Below, in pieces: positions 18,987-28,019 of a stretch of 64,000 nt of DNA (its first letter is position 1; every line of letters starts with the position of its first letter). A program made the position numbers and the translations under genes. Below the pieces are notes generated by a model, which was not told the DNA's origin, did no database searches, and saw only the letters and a program-made list of their open reading frames with translations. This DNA comes from FEN-33 sp963768775 (GTDB lineage: Archaea; Thermoplasmatota; Thermoplasmata; Methanomassiliicoccales; UBA472), in the NCBI GenBank assembly GCA_963768775.1, contig CAVYIY010000006.1, positions 682,001 through 746,000 of the forward strand, written 5' to 3'.

Positions 18987-19436
18987 TCACTTGGGAGGCA
19001 GCCGCACCACCGAGACCCAGAAGGTCTCGATGCTCCTCACCACGTCGATGAACTGGTCCAGATCGAGCGGTTTGGTGATGTAGGCATTGGCATGAAGGTT
19101 GTAGCTCTTCAGAACGTCCTGCTCGTCCCTCGAGGTGGTCAGAACGACGATGGGAATGCGTCTGAGCGAATCATTGTCCTTGATCTCCTTCAGGACCTGC
19201 CGTCCATCCTTTTTAGGTAGGTTGAGGTCGAGGATGATCAGGTCCGGCCTCATGGCATCGGAGTACTTGCCCTTCTTGAGCAGATAGTCCATCGCCTCCG
19301 CGCCGTCCATGACGACGTTGATGTTGTTGAGGATCTTGCCTCCCTTCAGCGCCAGCTTCGTCAATCGAACGTCCCCGGGGTTGTCCTCGATCAACAGGAT
19401 CTCCACTCGCGTTCCAGAGTCGTTCCTTTCTGCCAC
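18987..19436 (-). CDS. Receiver-only response regulator
   Basis: This 149-aa single receiver domain has the acidic pair in LLIEDNPGDVRL, the phosphoacceptor Asp in LIILDLNLPKKDG, the conserved Thr in VVLTTS and the Lys in YITKPLDLDQF. There is no output domain, so it would act by protein contact (Rcp1-like family). It starts with GTG six bases after the histidine kinase stop, so the two are co-transcribed and probably partners. Confidence 0.88.
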   Translation of the reverse strand: MAERNDSGTRVEILLIEDNPGDVRLTKLALKGGKILNNINVVMDGAEAMDYLLKKGKYSDAMRPDLIILDLNLPKKDGRQVLKEIKDNDSLRRIPIVVLTTSRDEQDVLKSYNLHANAYITKPLDLDQFIDVVRSIETFWVSVVRLPPK

Positions 19437-19442
19437 GGTTCC

Positions 19443-22139
19443 TCACTCCTTTTCCACTGGTATACTGAAGGAGAAGCATGAGCCCACGCCCGGCTCGCTC
19501 TCCACCCAGATGTGCCCACCATGCCTCTCAACGATACGCTTGGCGATCGCGAGGCCGATGCCTGTGCCCTCGTATTCGCCCCAAACGTGCAATCTTTGGA
19601 ACAGCCCGAAGATGCGCTCGTAGTATTGAGGGGCTATCCCGATGCCATTGTCTTGCACCGAGATAATCCAATCGCCCGTCTTCCTCTGCGCCTTTATTCC
19701 TATTACCGGCTGCTCGTTCGGCTTGCGGTACTTAATGGCGTTCCCGATCAGGTTCTGTAGCAACTCCACCATCTGGCCGCTGTCGACCTCCAACGTCGGT
19801 AGCGTAGCGGCAGTGATCCGCGCGTGGGTGTTGTCGATGGCCAATTTCAGGTTCGATAGCGCCTGCTCCAGCACTTTGTTCATGTCGGTCTGGAGGAACT
19901 CCTTCCCTCCAGTCTTGACCCTTGAGTAGTCGAGCAGGTCGTTGATCAGAGCGTACATGCGGTTAACGCCGTCGACCGCATAGAAGATATACTCGTCAGC
20001 GCTCTCGTCCAGCTTGCCCTTGTAGTCGCGCTGCAGCAACTTAACGAAGCTGGAGACCATGCGCAGCGGCTCCTGCAAATCGTGCGACGCCACGTAGGCG
20101 AACTGCTCCAATTCCTCGTTCGAGCGCTGCAGTTCCTCAGTCCTCCTCCACAGCGAGGCCTCGACCAGCTTCATCCCGGTTATGTCGCGCATCAGGACGA
20201 ATGCCATCTTCTGGTTGTCGATGACGATCGCCTGGATGGTGACCAGGACGTCCAAAAGCCTGCCCTCCTTGGTGCGGTAGATCGTCTCGAAGGTGGCCTG
20301 GCCGGTGTCCATGATATAGCTCAGTCTCTCGTTGATCTTCTCCGTGTCCATCCCCAGCTCGAGGTCGCCCATGCGCAGCTTGGAGAATTCCTCTCGGGCA
20401 TAGCCCAGCTGCTGGCAGGCCTTGTCATTGTATTCGACTGGAAGGTGAGTCTCGGTGTCGTAGATCACCACGCCGTCTGGGGACCGCTCGAAGAGCGTAC
20501 GATAGCGCAGCTCCGCCTTGATCAGTGCGTTCTCGGCCCGCTTCTTCTCCGTCACGTCGACGAAGGACGAGGCGATGCAGATCGGCGTCCCGGACTCGTT
20601 CTGGACGAGGCTGACATAGGCGTCGACGACGAACCTGCTCCCATCCCTCCTCCTGCCGGATGCCTCGCCCGACCAGAAGCCCCTGTCGCGCATCCCGCTC
20701 ATGATTTCCTCGACGTAGGTCTTATCCTCCACGAATTCGGCGATGGGGCGGCCGACGATCTCGATCTGGTCCTCGTAGCCCCAGATCCTGGCGAAAGCGG
20801 GATTCACATAGGTGAGCAGGCCGTCGAGGTCGACAATGGCGAAGGCGGCGGTCGAGGAGCGGATGGCATTGTCCTTGATCCTTAGCTGCTGGTTGGCCGA
20901 CCACAGCTCCTTGGTCCGTTCCTGGACCAGCTGCTCCAGGTTCCTCCGGTGCATCTGCAGCTCCACGTTCATCTTCTTGATCTCGGTGATGTCGATGGCG
21001 ATCTCGAAGCGCACCATGCGGTCATCGGACCATCTGATGGCGCGGTCGATGCACCTGAACCAATTCTTGGTCTTCTCGTTCTGGAATTCCCAAATGTACG
21101 TGGTGCCGGTGTGCAGACCGAAGATTCGATCGTTGGTGCAGAACGGGCAGGACTCCGTGCGGTTCTGCAGGATCTTGTAACAGGGCTGGCCCACGCCCTG
21201 GCCGAAGTTCCTGCGGAATGCCTCGTTCACGTACAGGAGCTCGAAGGTCGTTGGATCTGCGACATAGACCACCTCATCCATGCTGTCGAATATGGATAGA
21301 AGTTGCTCGCGCTCCTTCTGGACAGTCTCCTCGGCTCGTCTCCTCTCCGTGATGTCATCGAATACCGATAGAATGCCCTTCACGTCGCCGTTCTCATCCG
21401 TCAGGGGAACCTTGCTCTTGTCCACCCAAAAGCGGGTCCCATCGGCCGCTTGCATCGTTTCGATGATATGCCGCCTCGGCCTTCTGGCCTCGATGATCCC
21501 TCTGTCGTCAGCTCGATACTTCTCCGCCTCCCTGCGAGGCCAAGGCAGATCGAGATCGGTCTTGCCCACGATCAGCTCGGGATTGGCCAGCCCTACCTGT
21601 CTGGAGAACTGCCAATTGCAGCCGACATAGACCCCGTCTCGATCCTTCCACGCGATCGACTGTGGTACTGAGTCAAGCACTTGCGAGAGCATGCTCCGGC
21701 TCTGCCGTAGCTCCTCGTCGGCATTGCGCGCTTTCGTTACGTCAGACGTGATCCCGAGTATCTGCGTCACGTTACCGTTCTCGTCCCTGCTGAAGGGGAC
21801 CATTCGGCTGTGCAGCCAATGCCAGTTGCCATTGGCGTCCTTGACGCGATACTCGATCTCGAAGACCCCGTACGTCTTGGATTCGGAAATGACGCGATAA
21901 TGCTCCTCGACACGAGGGGCGTCCTCGGGGTGAATGATGATCTGGAATTCATCCGTGCCCATCTCCCTCTTCTGTTCCGGCGGGAAGCCCAGGAATTTAG
22001 CCAGCGATCGATTCGAGAAGATGTTCCTCTGCTCCCTAACGTCATAGATGAAGATCCGCTCGGGCGATGCGATGAGGATCTTCGAGAGCATCTGCTTCGT
22101 CAGAGTATTCAGGTCGCCCTCGGTTTGCCCTGGTTTCAT
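19443..22139 (-). CDS. Multi-PAS sensor histidine kinase
   Basis: This 898-aa cytoplasmic kinase (no membrane segment seen) has about five PAS/PAC units in residues ~20-670, ending in recognisable PAC tails such as ITSDVTKARN, FDDITERRRAEE, IDITEIKKMN, VDVTEKKRAE and RDITGMK. These are followed by a HisKA domain with the phospho-His in YVASHDLQEPLRM and an HATPase with NLIGNAIKYRKP, DNGIGI and GTGIGLAIAK. The third PAS carries a CPFC pair that could bind metal or sense redox. The signal is unknown. The partner is the receiver protein 6 bases downstream. Confidence 0.9.
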   Translation of the reverse strand: MKPGQTEGDLNTLTKQMLSKILIASPERIFIYDVREQRNIFSNRSLAKFLGFPPEQKREMGTDEFQIIIHPEDAPRVEEHYRVISESKTYGVFEIEYRVKDANGNWHWLHSRMVPFSRDENGNVTQILGITSDVTKARNADEELRQSRSMLSQVLDSVPQSIAWKDRDGVYVGCNWQFSRQVGLANPELIVGKTDLDLPWPRREAEKYRADDRGIIEARRPRRHIIETMQAADGTRFWVDKSKVPLTDENGDVKGILSVFDDITERRRAEETVQKEREQLLSIFDSMDEVVYVADPTTFELLYVNEAFRRNFGQGVGQPCYKILQNRTESCPFCTNDRIFGLHTGTTYIWEFQNEKTKNWFRCIDRAIRWSDDRMVRFEIAIDITEIKKMNVELQMHRRNLEQLVQERTKELWSANQQLRIKDNAIRSSTAAFAIVDLDGLLTYVNPAFARIWGYEDQIEIVGRPIAEFVEDKTYVEEIMSGMRDRGFWSGEASGRRRDGSRFVVDAYVSLVQNESGTPICIASSFVDVTEKKRAENALIKAELRYRTLFERSPDGVVIYDTETHLPVEYNDKACQQLGYAREEFSKLRMGDLELGMDTEKINERLSYIMDTGQATFETIYRTKEGRLLDVLVTIQAIVIDNQKMAFVLMRDITGMKLVEASLWRRTEELQRSNEELEQFAYVASHDLQEPLRMVSSFVKLLQRDYKGKLDESADEYIFYAVDGVNRMYALINDLLDYSRVKTGGKEFLQTDMNKVLEQALSNLKLAIDNTHARITAATLPTLEVDSGQMVELLQNLIGNAIKYRKPNEQPVIGIKAQRKTGDWIISVQDNGIGIAPQYYERIFGLFQRLHVWGEYEGTGIGLAIAKRIVERHGGHIWVESEPGVGSCFSFSIPVEKE

Positions 22140-22179
22140 TTCTGGTTTCCTATTCTTGGACTAAGCGGCATAGATAGCA

Positions 22180-22563
22180 TTAGTCCCCGACAGCCTTCTT
22201 GTAACTGGCAGCATCCATCAAGCCATCCATATCGGAAGGTTCCGCGAGCTTGACGATTGCGAACCAGCCCTTTTCGTAAGGGCTCTGATTGATGAACTGG
22301 GGATTGTCTTCCAGGGTCTTGTTGGCATCGATCACCTCACCGCTCACCGGGCTGTAGATATCGGACACGGTCTTGACGCTCTCCACCACGCCCAGGGAGT
22401 CCCCCTTCTTCACCTTCTTCCCGATCTTCGGCAACTCCACGAACACTATCTCGGTAAGCTCGTTCTGGGCATGGTCGGTGATTCCGATTCGCCCGTTTTG
22501 CCCCTCTTTCTTCACCCATTCGTGCTCTTTGGTATATCTTAAACCGTCCGGAACCTGGCTCAT
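22180..22563 (-). CDS. gcvH: Glycine cleavage system H protein (lipoyl carrier)
   Basis: This 127-aa lipoyl-domain protein has the modified lysine in VESVKTVSDIYSPVSG and the family start GLRYTKEHEWV. ATG 22563 (MSQVPDGL) is preferred to the frame's earlier start. No gcvT, gcvP, lipoyl ligase or Hdr-like gene is beside it, so its partner system is not shown by this window. Confidence 0.92.
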   Translation of the reverse strand: MSQVPDGLRYTKEHEWVKKEGQNGRIGITDHAQNELTEIVFVELPKIGKKVKKGDSLGVVESVKTVSDIYSPVSGEVIDANKTLEDNPQFINQSPYEKGWFAIVKLAEPSDMDGLMDAASYKKAVGD

Positions 22564-22796
22564 TTCATCCCTTTCCCGCAAAGGTATTGCATGGCAAATA
22601 ATTTGCGCAGAATGCTTCGTTCGTCTGCTCGGCCCCGATGAAGGAGTTCAGCATTCGGGCACGAGTGCCTGAAGAAACAAGGAAGGGCGATGTCCACTTC
22701 ACGCTCAATTCGGGAGAGATAAAACGCCCTACAGCGACGATAATCATCAATCTACACGTGGAGATGTGCATGGACTCCCGACCGTTCCTGACAAAC

Positions 22797-22807
22797 GATT
22801 ATTAATC
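22797..22807 (+). promoter_or_regulatory. TATA box of hypF
   Basis: CGATTATTAATC-type AT-rich element about 33 bases before ATG 22835. The rest of the 271-bp gap between gcvH and hypF shows no gene. Confidence 0.45.
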
Positions 22808-22834
22808 CGTGGGTGGTTGGAATCAGGCGTTCTA

Positions 22835-25021
22835 ATGAGAATGGTGATCCGAGGGATAGTCCAAGGCGTCGGATTTCGGCCGACCGTCCACAGGTTGGCG
22901 ACATCGCTCGGCCTGAACGGCTATGTGTTCAACAACGGTTCCGGCGTCATTATCGAGATCGACGGAGATGCGCAAGAGTTCATCGAGCAGCTGAAGACGC
23001 ACCTGCCTCCCCTGGCCCGCATCGATTCGCTGGAGATCGTGAGCGAGGAGGCCCCGAAAGCTCCGGAGAGGGGGTTCAGGATATTGGCCAGCACCAAAGG
23101 GGAGAAGGGGGTATCGATCCCCAACGACGTGGCCATCTGCGATCCCTGCCGCAAGGAGATCTTCGATCCCTCAAATCGCCGGTACCTCTTTCCATTCACC
23201 AATTGCACGGACTGCGGGGCACGCTTCTCCATCATCGAAGACCTGCCATACGACCGGGAGAAGACTTCCATGCGCAGCTTCCCCATGTGCGACGACTGTC
23301 GCAAGGAGTACGAGGGCGAGGAGAACCGCCGCTTCCATCATCAGACGATATCCTGCCCCCGCTGCGGGCCGAAATACTACCTGCTGGACCGTCATGGGAA
23401 GAAGCTGGAGGGCGAACCGATCTCAGGATTCGCGGCCATGATCCATGAGGGCGCCATCGGCGTGAGCAAGAGCTGGGGCGGGATGCACATCTGCTGCACT
23501 CTCGCCACTTTGCCCCGCTTCAGGGAGTGGTATCGCCGCAGGGAGAAGCCCTTCGCCATGATGGTGCGGAACATGGAGTCAGCGGTGAGATACTCCGACC
23601 CGAGCCAATTCGAGAGAGGGCTGCTGCTCTCCACTCAAAGGCCGATTGTGCTTCTGCCGAAGCGCGCCAGTGAGGCGACGGAGCTGATCTCCCCCGGCCT
23701 AGGCAACATTGGCATCTTCCTACCCTATACCGAGATGCAACAGCTCCTTTTCTCGTACCTGTCGGAAGACGCCTTAATAATGACCTCGGCCAACGTTCCA
23801 GGCGACCCAATGGTGCTGAGGGATCAGGACGCCTTGGCGCTGAAAGTGGACTGCTACCTCATGCACGACCGGGAGATCGTGAACCGGTGCGACGACTCAG
23901 TGGTGAGGGCCTTCCAGGGCCATACTTTCTACATTCGAAGATCGAGGGGCAGCGTGCCCTCGTTCGTACTGAGCAAATCGAAGGGAAGCGCTTTGGGAAT
24001 TGGGGGGCAGGAGCATATCGCTGGGGCGGTGGCCAAAGAGGGCAGGATCTATCAGACTCAGTATATTGGCGACGCATCCTCCTATGGCGTGCTGGAATTC
24101 CTGGAACAAGCCCTGCGCTACCAGATGAGGCTCCTGGACCTGAAGGAGGTGCAGGTGATTGGCGTCGACCTCCATCCGGGGTATTCCACCCGCAGGTTGG
24201 GCAAGAGGCTGGCGGAGGAGATGGGGGCGGAGATGGTGGAGGTGCAGCACCACTGGGCGCATGCGGCCTCGCTGATGCTTGAATCCGGACTGGACGAGAT
24301 CATCGCCCTGACTCTCGATGGGACTGGCTACGGCGCCGACGGGACCGCCTGGGGCGGAGAGGTGCTCTACTCCAACTTCGATTCCTACCATCGAGTGGGC
24401 CATCTCCAGGAACTGCCGCTTCTGGGAGGGGAGAGAGCAATCCACGACGTGCGCCGGCTGGTCTTCGCAATGGCGGAATCGGGAGGTTGGAATTATGAGG
24501 GATTCGATGAGGATGAGGCCGCACTGCTGAAGAAGCTGCTGCCCTCCAGCCCGAGGACCACCAGCTTCGGTAGGGTGCTGGACGCGGTCTCGTGCCATCT
24601 TGGCGTATGCGACTACCGCTCGTATGACGGGGAGCCGGCGATGAAACTGGAGCGGCTGCTGGAATCCGGCAATGATGCAGTGCCCATCGAATTGCAGAGG
24701 GAGGGCAACGTCATCCTCAGCGTGGACATGTTCCGGCAGTTCGCCGAATCCGCTGGGAAGCCGCAGGACCGGGCGCATTCCTATGTCCGGGCATTGGTGC
24801 GGGGATTGGTGGACGTGGCGGCGGACGAGGCGCAGAAGCATGGCATAGACTGCATCGGCATCTCAGGAGGAGTCTCCTACAATGCCACCATCTCGGCCAT
24901 GGCCAAATCGATGATCGAAAGGAGCGGGTTCAGATTCGTCTGCCACGATGTCCTGCCGAACGGGGACGGAGGGGTGGGGGCGGGCCAATGCGCCATCGCC
25001 TTGAACCGACTGCGCCGATGA
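22835..25021 (+). CDS. hypF: Carbamoyltransferase HypF ([NiFe]-hydrogenase maturation)
   Basis: HypF makes the carbamoyl group that becomes cyanide at the [NiFe] centre. The 728-aa protein has an N-terminal acylphosphatase domain (VIRGIVQGVGFRPTVHRLA), paired zinc fingers (CDPC, CTDCG, CDDC, CPRCG), a YrdC-like domain and a Kae1-like domain with the metal-binding HHWAHAASLM and LDGTGYGADG. ATG 22835 is used because translation from 22766 would include the promoter. No other hyp or hydrogenase gene lies in the window; its presence implies [NiFe] hydrogenases elsewhere. Confidence 0.94.
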   Translation: MRMVIRGIVQGVGFRPTVHRLATSLGLNGYVFNNGSGVIIEIDGDAQEFIEQLKTHLPPLARIDSLEIVSEEAPKAPERGFRILASTKGEKGVSIPNDVAICDPCRKEIFDPSNRRYLFPFTNCTDCGARFSIIEDLPYDREKTSMRSFPMCDDCRKEYEGEENRRFHHQTISCPRCGPKYYLLDRHGKKLEGEPISGFAAMIHEGAIGVSKSWGGMHICCTLATLPRFREWYRRREKPFAMMVRNMESAVRYSDPSQFERGLLLSTQRPIVLLPKRASEATELISPGLGNIGIFLPYTEMQQLLFSYLSEDALIMTSANVPGDPMVLRDQDALALKVDCYLMHDREIVNRCDDSVVRAFQGHTFYIRRSRGSVPSFVLSKSKGSALGIGGQEHIAGAVAKEGRIYQTQYIGDASSYGVLEFLEQALRYQMRLLDLKEVQVIGVDLHPGYSTRRLGKRLAEEMGAEMVEVQHHWAHAASLMLESGLDEIIALTLDGTGYGADGTAWGGEVLYSNFDSYHRVGHLQELPLLGGERAIHDVRRLVFAMAESGGWNYEGFDEDEAALLKKLLPSSPRTTSFGRVLDAVSCHLGVCDYRSYDGEPAMKLERLLESGNDAVPIELQREGNVILSVDMFRQFAESAGKPQDRAHSYVRALVRGLVDVAADEAQKHGIDCIGISGGVSYNATISAMAKSMIERSGFRFVCHDVLPNGDGGVGAGQCAIALNRLRR

Positions 25022-25075
25022 AGGGCAAGAATCCAACTCCTTTTCATAATGTAATAGCGCGACCGACCAATTTGC

Positions 25076-25747
25076 TCAAGGCCTTGAGATTCGCGACAGG
25101 TTTTCTCCTGACGGGGATCGCTGATGCCTGTGCCTCGTCCTCAGGATCCCCTCCGCGATCTCGAGCTGGCCGACATTGTTGACATCGACTGCGAAATCTT
25201 CCAGGTCGGTCACCAGATATGCTTCGTCCGGGTGCGATCGGTTCAAGGCTTGATCGCGATCGATTATCCTGATGCCGCATGGCGTTGCCCTCACGCCATC
25301 CATGTCCATCACCGTCGTCGGTTCGGCGATGACCTCCTGGACATCGTCGATTGCCACTCCGACCACCATCGACGATCTCTTTGACCGATAGAATTCGTCA
25401 ACCACATCGTCGATCGATTCCGACCTGAGCAGGGGCAGGTTCGCGGCGACGGTCAGCACGAATGGAGTGGAAAGCAGCTGCATGACGAGGTGAAGGTCGG
25501 CTTCGCCTGCCACCCCAGGAACGGTGACCGACTGGTATCCTCGGCTGCGGACGTGGGCCTCGGTCAACGGGGTGGACGCGGTGACGGAGACGATCACCTC
25601 GGACACCTCCCTGCAGCCTTGCAGCGCCTCCAACACGTAGTCGATCAAGGGCCGACCCAGAGCCGAGATCATGGCGGTCTCCTGACCGATCTCGTGGCCC
25701 CTGATGCCTGGCCCTCCGGCGAAGACGATCGCGCTCAGCTGGGGCAT
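25076..25747 (-). CDS. cobY: CobY-like adenosylcobinamide-phosphate guanylyltransferase
   Basis: This 223-aa protein is of the archaeal CobY family, which activates adenosylcobinamide phosphate with GTP during corrinoid synthesis and salvage. The match covers GRPLIDYVLEAL, STPFVLTVAANLPLL, ATPCGIRII and the C-terminal LEDFAVDVNNVGQLEIAEGIL. The nucleotide loop is unusual: FAGGPGIRG replaces the usual AGGxGTRM, and the lysine of the EKP motif is not evident. It is the last gene of the ECF transporter cluster on this strand, 72 bases after the S component, which fits corrinoid salvage. ATG 25747 is chosen. Confidence 0.75.
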   Translation of the reverse strand: MPQLSAIVFAGGPGIRGHEIGQETAMISALGRPLIDYVLEALQGCREVSEVIVSVTASTPLTEAHVRSRGYQSVTVPGVAGEADLHLVMQLLSTPFVLTVAANLPLLRSESIDDVVDEFYRSKRSSMVVGVAIDDVQEVIAEPTTVMDMDGVRATPCGIRIIDRDQALNRSHPDEAYLVTDLEDFAVDVNNVGQLEIAEGILRTRHRHQRSPSGENLSRISRP

Positions 25748-25819
25748 TTGGTCACCGCGGACGACATGTCGCATCGATGACTTGATTCATTCACCCTATA
25801 CTTTTTCATCCCAGAATCG

Positions 25820-26557
25820 TCACGAATCAACGCGCCCTGCTACGAGCGGAGGCTTATCGGCATCATAGGTGACGTGGAAGCGCTGCTGGAAGCGCTTGAA
25901 GAGCGCCAGAACAGGCTTCCCGAGCACTACCGCGAAGATGACATTGCCGATGATATGCAAGGCCGCGAACGGCAAACCAGCCCCGAACGTCCAAAGGAAT
26001 AAGTTTGGATCGGCGCGATAGAACACGATCCAACTGCTGAAGTCCATCAGAGTGTTGTACGCCATGCCGAGCACGATCCCCAGAAGAATGATGTCGCGCA
26101 CCCCGAAATTGGGATACCTCTTGCCCACATACCCGGCCGCGATTCCGACCATGCTCCAAGCGACCATCTCCCAGGGCGTCCACGGTCCCTGACCGAAGAA
26201 GAGGTTGGAGACGGCGGCGGTCATCGAACCAACCATGGCGCCTGCCAACGCCCCGAAGACCAGGCCGGTGACGATTATGAGGAAAGTGCATGGCTTGATG
26301 TTGGGCAAGGCGGCGAAGGGGATCCTCGACGCGGCTGTGATCGCCGCCAGTATCCCAATCAAGGCGACCTCCTTGGAGCTGATCTTTGACTCCTCGAACT
26401 TGGCGAAGATGATGCCCAAGATTAACAAAAGTAGCAGGAAGGAAAGGAAGGCCGCATATTGGGAGAGGAGCGAGGCTGTGAAGAACGCCATGGCCAGGAG
26501 CACGCCGCCCAGCGCCACCGAGGCGAGGCTCATTATCAGGCTCAGCTTGACCCTCAT
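25820..26557 (-). CDS. ECF transporter substrate-binding (S) component
   Basis: This 245-aa integral membrane protein has about six hydrophobic segments. The middle holds IPFAALPNIKPCTFLIIVTG and FFGQGPWTPWEMVAW, a signature typical of one group of ECF S components. Such proteins bind the vitamin and dock on EcfT/EcfA. The neighbours (DUF4430 and CobY) suggest a corrinoid substrate, but the sequence alone does not prove it. Its ATG 26557 lies one base after the EcfA stop. Confidence 0.85.
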   Translation of the reverse strand: MRVKLSLIMSLASVALGGVLLAMAFFTASLLSQYAAFLSFLLLLLILGIIFAKFEESKISSKEVALIGILAAITAASRIPFAALPNIKPCTFLIIVTGLVFGALAGAMVGSMTAAVSNLFFGQGPWTPWEMVAWSMVGIAAGYVGKRYPNFGVRDIILLGIVLGMAYNTLMDFSSWIVFYRADPNLFLWTFGAGLPFAALHIIGNVIFAVVLGKPVLALFKRFQQRFHVTYDADKPPLVAGRVDS

Positions 26558-26558
26558 C

Positions 26559-28019
26559 TCAGGCCTCCGCGCAAATTGCATCCTTCGCCATAAGGACCAC
26601 CTTCTCGATTGGCAGGTCGCTCAATCGGCCATTGCTGAGCAGCAGCACCCGGTTGGCGTGCTCCGCCACGAAGCGGTAGTCGTGGGTCACCAGGACGGTG
26701 GTCATGCCCTGTCCCTTCAGCGATTCCAAGATGGCCGCCAGTTTCATCTTGTTCCAATAATCCATCCCTCGGGTCGGTTCGTCCAGGATCAGTATCTTCG
26801 GCTTACCGACGATGACCGATGCCAGCGCCGCCCTTTCCCGCTGTCCGCAGCTCAGGTCGCGAGGGAAGGTGTGACGGAAGCGCTCCAGGTCCAGGACGCC
26901 GAGCGCCCAGTCCATTCTCTCCGACCACTGCTCCTTGGGGATCTTGAGATTCTTCAGCGTGAACTCCAACTCCTTTTGGAGCGTTTCCTCGAACAGGTAG
27001 TTGTTCGGATTCTGCCCCAGGTAGCCGATCTCCCGGGCCATGGAGGCGGTGGTCGATTTGACGATGTCCTTTCCGAACAGCTCGACGCTGCCCTGCTTTG
27101 GCCTGAGCAGGCCGTTGAGGTGCTTGAGCAGGGTCGACTTCCCGCAGCCGTTGGCACCGACGATGGCGACCACCTCATGGCCCATCACCTCCAGGTGCAG
27201 GTTCTGCAATATCGGCGTCTGGCCATAGGCAAAGTTCAGATTTCTGGCCGAGAGGATAATCTCGCTATGCCCGTTCTCCTTCACCATTCGATTAAAGTCC
27301 CCAATCAATCCCTTGGCCTTCAGACCAGGCAGCACCTCCTCCGGACTACCGTCTGCAGCGATGCGACCTTCCTCCATGAAGACGATGCGACGAGCAAAGC
27401 GCAGGCACCGCTCCAAGCGATGCTCGATCAAGATGATCGCCACCCCCTCCTCCCGATTGAGTTTGTGAAGGAAATCGAGGAACAAGGCGGCGGTCTCTTC
27501 ATCGAGCTGCGAGGTCGGTTCGTCCAAGACGATGTATTTAGGTCTCATGGCCAGGACTGAGGCCAAGGCGACCTTCTGCTTCTCCCCGCCAGAGAGCTCC
27601 GGAATGAATCGTTTGAAGAAACGCTTTATGTCGAAATACTGTGAATAGTAGTTGACCCGCTCGGTCATCTCCTTCTTGGCCAAGGCGAGGTTCTCCATGC
27701 CGAAGGCCATCTCGTTCTCGACGTTCGTCATCACCAGCTGATTTTCAGGATCTTGGAATACCATTCCGATGGTGCTTGCGAGCCTTGCAGTCGGAGAGGT
27801 CCTGGTCTCATGTCCATCCACAGCAACGGTGCCGGTGACCTTCCCGCCGTAGAAATGCGGGATGAGGCCATTCAGTGCCCGGCACAGCGTCGACTTCCCC
27901 GAGCCTGAGAGACCCACGATGATCAAGAACTCTCCCTCTTCGACCTTAAGGTTCACGTCCTTTAGGACCGGTTGGGTAGCTCCCCCATAGGTGAAGGAAA
28001 AGTGATCCATCTCGATCAT
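26559..28019 (-). CDS. ECF transporter ATPase, two fused ABC domains
   Basis: This 486-aa protein joins EcfA and EcfA' in one chain. Domain 1 has Walker A GLSGSGKST, Q-loop FQDPENQL, signature LSGGEKQK and Walker B YIVLDEPTS. Domain 2 has GANGCGKST, signature LSCGQRER (LSGGQ changed at one position) and ILILDEPTRG. It powers the S component through EcfT. Its ATG overlaps the EcfT stop (ATGA). Confidence 0.92.
   Translation of the reverse strand: MIEMDHFSFTYGGATQPVLKDVNLKVEEGEFLIIVGLSGSGKSTLCRALNGLIPHFYGGKVTGTVAVDGHETRTSPTARLASTIGMVFQDPENQLVMTNVENEMAFGMENLALAKKEMTERVNYYSQYFDIKRFFKRFIPELSGGEKQKVALASVLAMRPKYIVLDEPTSQLDEETAALFLDFLHKLNREEGVAIILIEHRLERCLRFARRIVFMEEGRIAADGSPEEVLPGLKAKGLIGDFNRMVKENGHSEIILSARNLNFAYGQTPILQNLHLEVMGHEVVAIVGANGCGKSTLLKHLNGLLRPKQGSVELFGKDIVKSTTASMAREIGYLGQNPNNYLFEETLQKELEFTLKNLKIPKEQWSERMDWALGVLDLERFRHTFPRDLSCGQRERAALASVIVGKPKILILDEPTRGMDYWNKMKLAAILESLKGQGMTTVLVTHDYRFVAEHANRVLLLSNGRLSDLPIEKVVLMAKDAICAEA

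Noticed and set aside
20082..20885. Plus-strand frame inside the histidine kinase gene
   Set aside because: It is antisense to conserved PAS domains and shows no family features.
26205..27560. Long plus-strand frame over the ECF genes
   Set aside because: It is antisense to clear EcfS and EcfA sequences and has the composition of a shadow frame.
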